15,402 bases of DNA from Chloroflexota bacterium (GTDB taxonomy: Bacteria > Chloroflexota > Limnocylindria > QHBO01). The position numbers were made by a program, and so were the translations under genes. Of this stretch, positions 1 to 7,661 are shown piece by piece. Position 1 is the stretch's first letter. Each line of letters starts with the position of its first letter. The notes beneath the pieces were generated by a model that saw nothing but the letters and a program-made list of their open reading frames with translations, was not told the origin of the DNA and did not search any database. Location: contig JAHWJN010000015.1 of the NCBI GenBank assembly GCA_019348395.1, positions 1 through 15,402 of the forward strand, written 5' to 3'.

Positions 1-1
1 G

Positions 2-1558
2 CACCGGGTCACCGATGGGGACATCGGCGAGCCCGTCCTCGACCTGGCGGTGAACTTCTTCGACGAGCGCGGCCTGCTCGGCATCGCGGTGCATCCGGAG
101 TTCGACGACAACGGCTTCGTGTACCTCTACTGGACTGCCAGCGGCGAGGGCGAGGGTGACGGCGGGCTGCTGGGCCCCGACACGGAGGAGGAGTTCGCGG
201 TGCCTGACCTCGGCAACCGCGTCGACCGCTTCGTATGGGACGGCGAGTCCCTGACGTGGGACCTGAACATCGTCGAGATGCGCAGCAACACGCTCGAGAC
301 CGATACATCCGGCAGGATCCGCGGCAACCATGACGGCGGCCAGATGGTGTTCGGCCAGGACAACACGCTGTTCTTCGTCAACGGCGACCAGAACCTGCGC
401 GGGGAGCTGCAGAACATCGACGGCCAGGGCGGCCTCGACTCGGCGAACTGGGCCGGCGTCGTGGTGCGCGTGAACGACGACGGCTCGATCCCCGACGACA
501 ACCCGCTCGTCGATGCCGCGAGCCAGCTCGACGGCGAAGCCGCCGAGAACCTGGCCCGCACCTGGGCCTACGGCGTCCGCAACAGCTTCGGGCTGGCGTT
601 CGAACCGACCTCCGGTGCGCTCTGGCAGACCGAGAACGGTGACGACACCTACGACGAGATCAACGTGTTCGAAGCCGGGTCGAACTCCGGGTGGTGGCAG
701 CTCATGGGCCCGGTCGAGCGCTTCGACGAGTACCGCGAGCTCGAGGTGGCCTCGGAGGACGGGACCGACGTGGCCGAGTACCCGCCGGACCAGCTGGCCG
801 AATCGGCCGACGAGGCGCAGGAACGCCTGGTGTCCTACGAGGGCAGCCAGTACGTCGACCCGGTCTTCTCGTGGCGCTACCCGCCGGCGGTCACCTCCAT
901 CGGCTTCGTGACCGATGACTCGCTCGGGGAGTCGTCGATGAACACGGCCTGGCTCGGGACGGTGCTCACCGACTCGATCTACCGCTATCCGCTGGCCTCT
1001 GACGGTTCGGGCTTCGACTTCGGGGACGACGAGGGTCTCTCGGATCTGGTCGACGACAACGAGTCGAAGGGTGATCTCGGAGAGAGCGAGGAGTACGTCG
1101 TCGGCAGTGGCTTCGGGATCGTCACGCACATCGTGACGGGTCCGGACGGCATGGTGTACGTCGTGAGCCTCGACTCGGGCAACGTGTACCGGGTCGGCCC
1201 CGCCGACGAGGTCGGCCAGGGTGGTGCCCCGTCCGAGACCGCCGCGCCGACGGACGGCGCCTCGGGTGAGGTGGTCGAGATTACCGTCGGCACGGACACC
1301 GGCACGGCGAACGAGTTCGACCCGCTGGAGGTCACGGTGCCGGCCGGTGCCACGGTGCGGCTCACCTTCGAGAACCAGTCGACCTCCGTCCCGCACAACC
1401 TCACCTTCGGCGAGCCGATCAACGAGGCCACGGCGACGACCGTGGCGCCGGGCGAGTCGGAGGTGCTGGAGTTCACCGCCCCGGAGGCCGGCGAGTACAC
1501 CTTCGTGTGCACCCTGCATCCGGGCATGGAGGGCACGCTCATCGTCGAGGAGGGCTGA
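2..1558 (+). CDS. PQQ-dependent sugar dehydrogenase fused to a C-terminal cupredoxin (5' end missing)
   Basis: The frame is open from the left edge, so the start and signal peptide lie outside the window; the GTG at 50 is inside the domain. The first ~380 visible residues form a six-bladed beta-propeller of the soluble glucose/aldose sugar dehydrogenase type (GSDH/YliI). Family landmarks are ERGLLGIAVHPEF, RGNHDGGQ (the His matches the catalytic base), GVRNSFGLAF (Arg-Asn contact PQQ), ENGDDTYDEIN, and a closing GPDGMVYVVSLDSG blade. After a Thr/Ala/Gly-rich linker (~1225-1265) comes a ~95-residue plastocyanin-like domain whose type 1 copper ligands are visible: His in VPHN, then Cys, His and Met in CTLHPGM. 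The expected role is oxidation of sugars outside the membrane. The fused copper domain could pass electrons on, perhaps to the oxidase encoded just downstream (inference). The fold is clear; the substrate is not. Confidence 0.9.
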   Translation, partial: HRVTDGDIGEPVLDLAVNFFDERGLLGIAVHPEFDDNGFVYLYWTASGEGEGDGGLLGPDTEEEFAVPDLGNRVDRFVWDGESLTWDLNIVEMRSNTLETDTSGRIRGNHDGGQMVFGQDNTLFFVNGDQNLRGELQNIDGQGGLDSANWAGVVVRVNDDGSIPDDNPLVDAASQLDGEAAENLARTWAYGVRNSFGLAFEPTSGALWQTENGDDTYDEINVFEAGSNSGWWQLMGPVERFDEYRELEVASEDGTDVAEYPPDQLAESADEAQERLVSYEGSQYVDPVFSWRYPPAVTSIGFVTDDSLGESSMNTAWLGTVLTDSIYRYPLASDGSGFDFGDDEGLSDLVDDNESKGDLGESEEYVVGSGFGIVTHIVTGPDGMVYVVSLDSGNVYRVGPADEVGQGGAPSETAAPTDGASGEVVEITVGTDTGTANEFDPLEVTVPAGATVRLTFENQSTSVPHNLTFGEPINEATATTVAPGESEVLEFTAPEAGEYTFVCTLHPGMEGTLIVEEG

Positions 1559-1853
1559 CCGGCGCGCGATTGGGCCGGGTGAGGAATCGTCGCGAGGGGC
1601 GTCCGGCGCGGAGGCACTATCGGCCCATCCTCCTCCAGGGGGAGGCTTTCGGCCCGCTCGGCACTGACGACCCGCCGCGTGGTGAAATACCGAATCCATG
1701 GTGCTGAGCGGAGGACGGCCTGATGCCCATCGGCGGATCGGACACTGCTCCGGTGGCGGACGCCGACGTGGGCCCGGCCCGACCGGCGACGCGGCTGTCC
1801 AGCGATCCGCGGCGGCCAGCCGGCGTCCTCGCGTCGTCCGCCCGGCTGGCCCC
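1559..1853. other. Noncoding gap between sugar dehydrogenase and ctaC
   Basis: These 295 bases hold no convincing gene. The ctaC frame stays open back to 1698, but that stretch would encode an Arg/Pro/Gly-rich sequence ahead of the lipoprotein signal, so I treat it as untranslated. A GC-rich hairpin lies at 1629-1645. An AT-richer pocket around 1681-1700 (GGTGAAATACCGAATCC) is the likeliest promoter zone for the oxidase operon, but I could not assign -35 and -10 boxes with confidence. Confidence 0.5.
1629..1649 (+). terminator. Possible weak terminator hairpin after the dehydrogenase gene
   Basis: CCTCCTC and GGGGAGG can form a 7-bp stem (one G-U pair) around a 3-nt loop, followed by CTTT. 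The T run is short, so factor-independent termination would be weak. It lies 70 nt past the dehydrogenase stop and before the oxidase operon. Confidence 0.3.
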
Positions 1854-2576
1854 GTGACGAAGCCGCGGCGCGCGTGGCGGCGACTGCCAGAGGCCGCGCT
1901 CCTGGTCGCACTGACGGGATGCCTGCCGGCCGCCGTGACGGATCGCGGCCGGGAGGTGGCGTGGTTGTACGACCTGTTCTTCGTGGCCGCGGCCATCGTG
2001 TTCGTCTTCGTCGCGGCGCTCATCGGCTGGTCGGTCGTCCGCTACCGCGGCGCTCCCGGCAGGGATGTCGCTCTCCCCGAACCGGTGCACGGCAATCTGC
2101 GCCTGGAGATCATGTGGTGGGCACTGCCCACGGCGCTGGTGGTGTTGCTCATCGGCTTCACCTGGGTGGTCCTGGCGCAGGTGGACGCGCGCGAGGAGGA
2201 ACCCTCCCTGACGATCGAGGTGGAGGGCTTTCAATGGGGCTGGCGCTTCACCTACGAGGAGGCCGATGTCGTCGTGAGCGGCACCGCCGCCGACCCGCCG
2301 ACCCTGACCTTGCCGACCGAGCGGACCATCGCCTTCGTCATCACCAGCACGGACGTCGTGCACTCGTTCAGCATCCCGGCCTTCTTGATCAAGCGCGACG
2401 CGCTCCCGACCCGTAAGAACCGCTTCGACGTGGTAATCGAGTTGGCTGGCACATACGGCGGGCAATGCGGCGAGTTCTGCGGCCTCCTGCACGCGCGGCA
2501 GCTGTTCGAGATCAAGGCCGTGCCCGGAGACGAGTTCGATACCTGGCTGGCCAGCCAGGCGAGGACCGAACCGTGA
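1854..2576 (+). CDS. ctaC: Cytochrome c oxidase subunit II (lipoprotein, CuA domain with Met-to-Gln change)
   Basis: Subunit II of an aa3-type oxidase takes electrons from cytochrome c at the CuA centre and passes them to subunit I. The GTG at 1854 gives 240 residues beginning with a basic stretch and a lipobox, LTGC (Cys23), so the mature protein is probably lipid-anchored. Two membrane spans follow (about 36-62 and 86-110), then the aromatic motif FQWGWRF (126-132) and the cupredoxin CuA domain. CuA ligands seen are His160, Cys205, Glu207 (backbone), Cys209 and His213. The position of the axial Met, three residues after His213, is Gln216 (HARQ instead of the usual HxxM). An upstream in-frame start at 1698 would bury the signal peptide behind ~52 Arg/Pro-rich residues and is unlikely. 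The stop overlaps the ctaD start as GTGA, so the two genes are probably translationally coupled. Confidence 0.95.
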   Translation: MTKPRRAWRRLPEAALLVALTGCLPAAVTDRGREVAWLYDLFFVAAAIVFVFVAALIGWSVVRYRGAPGRDVALPEPVHGNLRLEIMWWALPTALVVLLIGFTWVVLAQVDAREEEPSLTIEVEGFQWGWRFTYEEADVVVSGTAADPPTLTLPTERTIAFVITSTDVVHSFSIPAFLIKRDALPTRKNRFDVVIELAGTYGGQCGEFCGLLHARQLFEIKAVPGDEFDTWLASQARTEP

Positions 2577-4273
2577 CGGCGGCCCAAGGGGACGTGCGCG
2601 GGCGCGGCGGCGCGGGGCATGTCGCTCGCGAGCCCGAGGGCGTGGTGAGCTGGCTGACCACCACCGATCACAAGAAGGTTGGGGTCCTCTACATGGTCAC
2701 CGCCTTCCTGTTCTTCCTGGTGGCCGGCGCGTTTTCGATCCTGATGCGGGCGGAGCTGGCGGCCCCCGGGCTGCAGCTGATGGACCTCGGTACCTACAAC
2801 GAGCTGTTCACCATGCACGGCACGGCGATGATCTTCTTCTTCGCCACGCCAATGGTCGTCGGCTTGGCGAACTACTTCGTCCCGCTCCAGCTCGGCGCCG
2901 CGGACGTCGCCTTCCCGCGTTTAAACGCCTTCACGTACTGGCTGTTCCTGTTCAGCGCCCTCATCGTGTTCGGCGGGTTCTTCGTGGCGGCCGGCGCGGC
3001 CGCCTTCGGGTGGTACGGCTATCCGCCGCTGTCGACGGCGACCTATTCGCCCGGCCTCGGCGCCGACCTGTGGGTCATGGGGCTGCTCCTCTCCGGCGTG
3101 GCCTCCATCCTCGGCGCCGTCAACCTGCTCGCCACGATTTTCGCCATGCGCGCGCCCGGACTGACGATGTTCCGGCTCCCGCTGTTCACCTGGAACATCC
3201 TCGTGACGAGCGTGCTCATGCTGTTCACGTTCCCGGTCATCGGTGCCGCGCTCGCGATGCTGTTCATCGACCGCAATCTGGGCGGCAGCTTCTTCACCGC
3301 GGAGGGCGACCCCCTCGTCTACCAGCACCTGTTCTGGTTCTTCGGCCATCCCGAGGTCTACATCATCGCGCTGCCCTTCTTCGGCATCGTCAGCGAGATC
3401 GTGCCGGTCTTCAGCCGCAAGCCGCTCTTCGGATACAAGGCCTTCGTCTTCGCCACGGTCCTCATCGGTGCCTACAGCTTCAGCGTCTGGGCGCACCACA
3501 TGTTCACGACCGGCGCGATCGCGGCCCTCTTCTTCACGATCACCTCATTTCTCATCGCCATCCCCACCGGTGTGAAGTTCTTCGGCTGGATCGCGACGAT
3601 GTGGCGCGGACGGATCTGGCTCGCCACGCCGATGCTCCATTGCCTGGGCATGATGGGCATGTTCCTCATCGGCGGCATCACCGGCGTCTTCCTCGCCTCG
3701 GCGCCGATCGACTACGCGCTGCATGACACGTACTACGTCGTGGCCCATATGCACTACGTCCTGTTCGGGACCGGCGTGTTCGCCATGTTCGCCGGCGTCT
3801 TCTACTGGTTCCCGAAGATGACGGGGCGGATGCTCGACGAACGGCTGGGGGCGATCCAGTTCTGGCTCGTCTTCATCGGCTTCAACCTCACCTTCTTCCC
3901 GATGCACCAGCTCGGCATCGACGGCATGCCGCGACGGGTGGGTGACTACCTGGCCGCCACGGGGTGGACCGATCTCAATTTCGTCTCCACCGCCGGCACG
4001 GCCGTCATCGCGCTCGGCGTCGTGATCTTCCTGTACAACTTCGTGACCTCCCTGAGCCACGGGCCTCTGGCCGGCGACGACCCGTGGGGCGGGCACACGC
4101 TGGAGTGGGCCACCAGCTCGCCACCGCCCCATCACAACTTCGCCCGCCTGCCGCCGATCACCTCGGATCGCCCCGTCCTTGACGAGCGGCTGGCGCTCGG
4201 TCCGCGCCAGGGCGGCGAGCCAATCCAACCTCCGGCGTCGCGGTCGCAGGAGGGGCGCCGTCGTCGTGGCTGA
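2573..4273 (+). CDS. ctaD: Cytochrome c oxidase subunit I, A-type heme-copper oxidase
   Basis: This is the catalytic, proton-pumping subunit that reduces O2 at the heme a3-CuB site; it has about 12 membrane spans. With the GTG at 2573, which overlaps the ctaC stop, it has 566 residues, normal for the family. Ligands seen are His82 (MHGT) and His394 for heme a, His392 for heme a3, and His259, His308 and His309 for CuB. Tyr263 in HPEVY is the residue cross-linked to His259. Glu261 in HPEVY, Asp111 and Asn118 of DVAFPRLN (D-channel), and Lys335 of PTGVK (K-channel) are all present, so it is a canonical A1 enzyme and not a cbb3 or ba3 type. The last ~45 residues form a hydrophilic Pro/Arg-rich tail. 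No subunit III gene follows. The gene instead runs 8 nt into a subunit IV-like gene. Confidence 0.97.
   Translation: MTAAQGDVRGRGGAGHVAREPEGVVSWLTTTDHKKVGVLYMVTAFLFFLVAGAFSILMRAELAAPGLQLMDLGTYNELFTMHGTAMIFFFATPMVVGLANYFVPLQLGAADVAFPRLNAFTYWLFLFSALIVFGGFFVAAGAAAFGWYGYPPLSTATYSPGLGADLWVMGLLLSGVASILGAVNLLATIFAMRAPGLTMFRLPLFTWNILVTSVLMLFTFPVIGAALAMLFIDRNLGGSFFTAEGDPLVYQHLFWFFGHPEVYIIALPFFGIVSEIVPVFSRKPLFGYKAFVFATVLIGAYSFSVWAHHMFTTGAIAALFFTITSFLIAIPTGVKFFGWIATMWRGRIWLATPMLHCLGMMGMFLIGGITGVFLASAPIDYALHDTYYVVAHMHYVLFGTGVFAMFAGVFYWFPKMTGRMLDERLGAIQFWLVFIGFNLTFFPMHQLGIDGMPRRVGDYLAATGWTDLNFVSTAGTAVIALGVVIFLYNFVTSLSHGPLAGDDPWGGHTLEWATSSPPPHHNFARLPPITSDRPVLDERLALGPRQGGEPIQPPASRSQEGRRRRG
4248..4255 (+). 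promoter_or_regulatory. Ribosome binding site deciding the ctaF start
   Basis: AGGAGGGG lies inside the end of ctaD, 10 nt before the GTG at 4266. It supports that start over the open frame that runs back to 4179 within ctaD. Confidence 0.7.
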
Positions 4274-4709
4274 GGAGGTGCGCTTCTTCCTTCGCGGCCT
4301 CGTCTACCTGGTCCCGATCACCGTGGTGTACTGGCTCGTGAGCAAGGAGCCCGCCGGGACGGCCCTGCTCGTCGCCCTGGTCGTCGGCTTCGTCGCGGTG
4401 ATCGGTCTTGTGCTCCTCCACGCCTCGTCGGCCGCGGCCGAGCTTCGTCCACGATCCGGTGGCATCGCCGGCCGCCTGCTCGGCGCGGTGAACCGCGCGA
4501 TCGGGTTCCACGAGCGGGTGGATGCCCCGCCGCCCCTCGAGGGCGGCCCCGACCTCATCCCGACCGGCAGCCCATGGCCGCTGATCACGGCCGCGTCGAT
4601 CGTCGTGGCAGGGCTGGGCCTCATCTTCGGGACGTGGCTCCTGCTGCCCGGCCTGGCACTGCTCGCCTGGGCGCTGCTTGGCTGGCTGACCCAGCTCGAC
4701 CGGGCCTAG
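4266..4709 (+). CDS. ctaF: Four-span membrane protein, probable oxidase subunit IV (CtaF-like)
   Basis: The 147-residue protein has two hydrophobic hairpins: spans at about 7-25 and 32-52, then 104-123 and 124-143. They are joined by a hydrophilic loop that ends in TGSPWPL. This layout, with a Ser-Pro-Trp-Pro element just before the third span, resembles the actinobacterial subunit IV (CtaF) of the bcc-aa3 supercomplex, an accessory subunit without redox centres. The position as last gene of ctaC-ctaD fits. The assignment rests on topology, size and context rather than long sequence identity. The gene overlaps ctaD by 8 nt. Its TAG stop shares the four bases CTAG (4706-4709) with the stop of the convergent qcrB, leaving no room for a terminator. 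Confidence 0.7.
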   Translation: MAEEVRFFLRGLVYLVPITVVYWLVSKEPAGTALLVALVVGFVAVIGLVLLHASSAAAELRPRSGGIAGRLLGAVNRAIGFHERVDAPPPLEGGPDLIPTGSPWPLITAASIVVAGLGLIFGTWLLLPGLALLAWALLGWLTQLDRA

Positions 4710-6064
4710 TCGACCTCCTCGAAGCCGCCGTCCGCGGTGCGGCGCAGGCGGACCGCCACCGGTCGCGTCCCACCGGGAGCGGCAGCTTCGCGCCTGGTGA
4801 GCTCGACGCAGACCCGGTAGGTGAGGACGCCCACCGCGATGGGGACGACGAGCACGGCGAGGCGGAGCAGGTTCGTCGTCGCCTCCAGCGGGACGTTGAG
4901 AATCACCGCCGCGACGTCGTTGCCGGCGGACAGCGTGAGGATGACGAAGACGCTCAGCGCCGCGACCCCGATGGCCGTGCGGAGCGGCGCGTCGCGGGGA
5001 CGGTCGAGCAGGTGGTGCTCGCGGTTGTCACCGGTCACGCGGCTCTCGATGAACGGCCACAGCGTCATGATCCCGAACGCGAGGCCCGGAAGCAGGACAC
5101 CGGGGATGAACGGGGAGGGGATCGTGATGCCGAAGAGGGTGAACTCGATCGGCGGGAAGAGGCGCAGGGCACCGTCGAGCCACCCGACGTACCAGTCCGG
5201 CTGCGCCGGTGCGCTGACGCGCGTCGGATCGAAGGGACCGTAGATCCAGACCGGGTTGATCTGGATCAGCCCGCCCATCAGTGCCAGGACCGCCGCAGTG
5301 AGCATCATGAGCCCGGTCGATTTGAAGACCTGGGTCGGCCAAAAGGCCTTGCCCACAACGTTGGACTCGGTCTCGCGAGCGCCGCGCCACTGGGTGTGCT
5401 TCTGGCGCCACAGGATGGCCAGGTGTACCCCGACGAGGCCGATGAGCAGGGCCGGCAGGAGCATGATGTGGAAGACGAACAGCCGGCTGATGATCGCGTG
5501 GCCGGGGAACTCGCCGCCGAACAGCAGTGAGCCGATCCACGGCCCCAGGAACGGGATGCTGATGATGACCGAGTGGATGATCCTCAGACCGGTCCCGGAG
5601 AGCAGGTCGTCCGGCAGCGAATAGCCGGTGATGCCCATCGCCAAGGCGAACACGAGCAGGCCGATGCCGACGAGCCAGTTGATTTCCCGTGGCCTGCGGT
5701 AGGCGCCGGTGAAGAAGACGCGCAGCTGGTGGACGACGATGGCGGCCACGAAGACGAGCGCGGCCCAGTGGTGCACCTGGCGCATTACCAGCCCGGCGCG
5801 CACCTCGAACGAGATGTCGAGCGTGGAGGCGTACGCGGCGGAGACGGTCTGGCCGTGGAGCGGCAGGTACACGCCGTCGTAGACCACCGGTGTCGAGTCC
5901 GGCACGTAGAAGAGCGTCAGGAAGACGCCGGTCAGCACCAGGACCACCAGGCAGAAGAGGGTGACCTCGCCGAACAGGAAGCTCCAGTGGTCGGGAAAGA
6001 CCTTTCGCAGGCCGGTCCGCGCCCACCCTGCCAGCCCCAGGCGTTCGTCGAGCCAGCGGAACAT
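4706..6064 (-). CDS. qcrB: Menaquinol-cytochrome c reductase cytochrome b subunit
   Basis: Cytochrome b of complex III oxidises quinol at the Qo site and carries both b hemes across the membrane. The 452 residues include eight predicted spans, so the N-terminal (b6-like) and C-terminal (subunit IV-like) halves are in one chain. Heme ligands are His98/His112 (13 residues between) and His199/His214 (14 between); the longer second spacing is typical of b6f and Gram-positive enzymes. The Qo motif is PDWY (289-292) in place of PEWY, a conservative change. The protein is shorter than many actinobacterial QcrB proteins, ending in a ~40-residue hydrophilic tail. The start ATG shares one base with the qcrA stop (TGATG), which suggests coupled translation. 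It is the last gene of the operon and collides with ctaF at CTAG. Confidence 0.95.
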   Translation of the reverse strand: MFRWLDERLGLAGWARTGLRKVFPDHWSFLFGEVTLFCLVVLVLTGVFLTLFYVPDSTPVVYDGVYLPLHGQTVSAAYASTLDISFEVRAGLVMRQVHHWAALVFVAAIVVHQLRVFFTGAYRRPREINWLVGIGLLVFALAMGITGYSLPDDLLSGTGLRIIHSVIISIPFLGPWIGSLLFGGEFPGHAIISRLFVFHIMLLPALLIGLVGVHLAILWRQKHTQWRGARETESNVVGKAFWPTQVFKSTGLMMLTAAVLALMGGLIQINPVWIYGPFDPTRVSAPAQPDWYVGWLDGALRLFPPIEFTLFGITIPSPFIPGVLLPGLAFGIMTLWPFIESRVTGDNREHHLLDRPRDAPLRTAIGVAALSVFVILTLSAGNDVAAVILNVPLEATTNLLRLAVLVVPIAVGVLTYRVCVELTRREAAAPGGTRPVAVRLRRTADGGFEEVD

Positions 6065-6906
6065 CAGCCGTCGGTCTCGGTGTGGGTCAGGTTCCAGAAG
6101 GACGGGCCCACCGGCTCGGGGAAGTCACCGCGGGCCACGAGGAATCCGTCGGCGTCGACGTCGATCGGCAGCTGCGGGAGCGGTCGGGCAGCCGGCCCGA
6201 AGGTCGGCACGGCGCCGCGCAGCACGTCGAAGGTCGACTGGTGGCATGGGCACAGGAGCGCGTGCTCCTCGGCGCGGTAGAGTCCCACTGGACAGCCGGC
6301 ATGGGTGCAGATCTTCGAGTAGCCGACGCAGCCCTCCGGCGCCCAGCTCATCCGCTGCGCGTCCAGCCGCAGCTCCGAGGGGCGGACCTTGATGAGCAGG
6401 GTGACCGCTTCCGGTGAGCCGATGGCGTCCTCGGGGAATACGGTTCGCACGCTGCCGATGGCGAGGTCGTCGGGCCGGATCGGCAGGCCGTCGTCTCCCA
6501 CGATGCGCGATCCCGCCCGCCATGGCGTCTGGAACAGCTCGCGTCCCGGGCCGGGGCCCAGGGCAAGGGCCGGGATCGCGAGAGCCGCCGCCAGGGCGCC
6601 GACGGCGCCGAGCAGGAGCCGGACGAGCAACGTTCGCCGCGTGATGCTGCGCATGTCGACGGTGCTGGCCGCATCGTTCCGCGTCTGCTCGGGAGAGGCG
6701 AGCGGATGGCGTTCCTCGACCTGGATCGGGGCGTTCAGCAGGCGGATCGACCAGATGACGATGCCTGCGCCGAGGCCGCCCAGCGCCAGGGCGAGGAGGA
6801 TGCCCTCGATCTGCGGGTGACCACCGACGAAGAACACCACGACGAGGGCGAGGGAGGCCAGCGCGCTCACGACGAGCGACGCGGCGATCAGGCGTTCCGC
6901 CGTCAT
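6064..6906 (-). CDS. qcrA: Rieske iron-sulfur subunit of the bcc complex
   Basis: This subunit moves one electron from quinol in QcrB to the cytochrome c subunit. With the ATG at 6906 it has 280 residues. Two membrane spans near the N-terminus (about 5-27 and 34-56) and a third at about 98-117 give the three-span form typical of actinobacterial QcrA, unlike the single-span proteobacterial form. The [2Fe-2S] ligands are complete: Cys200 and His202 in CTHAGC, and Cys219 and His222 in CPCHQS. Cys205 and Cys221 form the stabilising disulfide. The ATG at 6906 overlaps the qcrC stop as ATGA. An alternative ATG at 6930 adds eight residues and would overlap qcrC more. I prefer 6906 because the overlap style matches the neighbouring genes and GGGGATGGAGG lies just upstream. 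Confidence 0.95.
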   Translation of the reverse strand: MTAERLIAASLVVSALASLALVVVFFVGGHPQIEGILLALALGGLGAGIVIWSIRLLNAPIQVEERHPLASPEQTRNDAASTVDMRSITRRTLLVRLLLGAVGALAAALAIPALALGPGPGRELFQTPWRAGSRIVGDDGLPIRPDDLAIGSVRTVFPEDAIGSPEAVTLLIKVRPSELRLDAQRMSWAPEGCVGYSKICTHAGCPVGLYRAEEHALLCPCHQSTFDVLRGAVPTFGPAARPLPQLPIDVDADGFLVARGDFPEPVGPSFWNLTHTETDG

Positions 6907-7661
6907 CCTCCATCCCCGGTGCGATCCCATTCCCGTCCGACCAGGTAAACGACGGCCGCGAGAGCGGCCATCCCGACGAACCAGGCGACGAGGCCTTCGG
7001 GCACCGGGCCGATGCCGCCGATGGAGAAGCCGCCGGGGCTCGGTGCGCTCCGCAGGTACTCCACATAGGTGACGGTCGCGTTGAGGTCCTCCTGCGGCCA
7101 GTCGAAGATCGGCATCTGCCCTGGCCCGGTGATCATCGCCTCGGCGACGATGAGCGGCGGCGCGTCGGTGAGCGGCCAGGCGATGGCCCCGCCGCCGAGT
7201 GCGCCCCCGTTGCCGCTCGCGCCGTGGCAGGGCGCGCAGTTGGAGGCGAAGAGCCGCTGGCCCGGGGAGAGTAGCGCGGGATCGAGCGTGACCTCCGGGA
7301 TGGCCGGGCCGTCGCCGAGGCTCGCGACGAAGGCCACGAGGTCACGGATCTCCTGCTCACCGTACGCGGGGGGCTTGCGCTGGGCCTGCTGACCGCGCTC
7401 CTGCGCGTAGGGCATGCGGCCCGTCCGAAGCTGGAAGTCGGCCGATGCCTCGCCGGCGTTCACGATCGGCGGCCAGCCATCGACGCCTTCGCCGGAGTCG
7501 CCGTGGCAGGTGGCGCAGCCCGCCTGGTACAGGCGCGCGCCGCGCTCGATCGATCCGGGTTCGAGATCATGGCTGTCGGCCCGCGCCGGCTCCAGGCTGA
7601 GCGCCACGGCGACGCCGCCGACGACGAGCAGGCCCGCGAGGGCAGCGGCGAGCCGTCTCAT
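6903..7661 (-). CDS. qcrC: Diheme cytochrome c subunit of the bcc complex
   Basis: The 252-residue protein starts with a signal or anchor segment (about 4-22) and ends with a membrane span (about 222-241) and a short charged tail. Between them lie two c-type domains with heme sites Cys49-Cys52-His53 (CATCH) and Cys142-Cys145-His146 (CAPCH). Likely Met ligands are in GRMPY (83) and GQMPI (183). A membrane-anchored diheme cytochrome followed by QcrA and QcrB is the QcrCAB arrangement of Actinobacteria, where it hands electrons directly to CuA of the aa3 oxidase without a soluble cytochrome c. The open frame runs back to 7988, but that part is Arg/Gly/Pro-rich shadow sequence. The ATG at 7661 gives a proper leader and overlaps the previous stop as ATGA. 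Confidence 0.93.
   Translation of the reverse strand: MRRLAAALAGLLVVGGVAVALSLEPARADSHDLEPGSIERGARLYQAGCATCHGDSGEGVDGWPPIVNAGEASADFQLRTGRMPYAQERGQQAQRKPPAYGEQEIRDLVAFVASLGDGPAIPEVTLDPALLSPGQRLFASNCAPCHGASGNGGALGGGAIAWPLTDAPPLIVAEAMITGPGQMPIFDWPQEDLNATVTYVEYLRSAPSPGGFSIGGIGPVPEGLVAWFVGMAALAAVVYLVGREWDRTGDGG

Noticed and set aside
1698..1853. N-terminal extension of ctaC from an ATG at 1698
   Set aside because: It would add ~52 Arg/Pro/Gly-rich residues ahead of a clear lipoprotein signal; the GTG at 1854 gives the normal form.
2465..2572. Earlier in-frame start for ctaD inside ctaC
   Set aside because: The added residues are the shadow of the ctaC CuA loop; the GTG at 2573 forms a GTGA overlap and gives normal family length.
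4574..5530. 318-codon + strand frame opposite qcrB
   Set aside because: Very acidic and Arg-rich product with no motif; the - strand encodes a complete cytochrome b.
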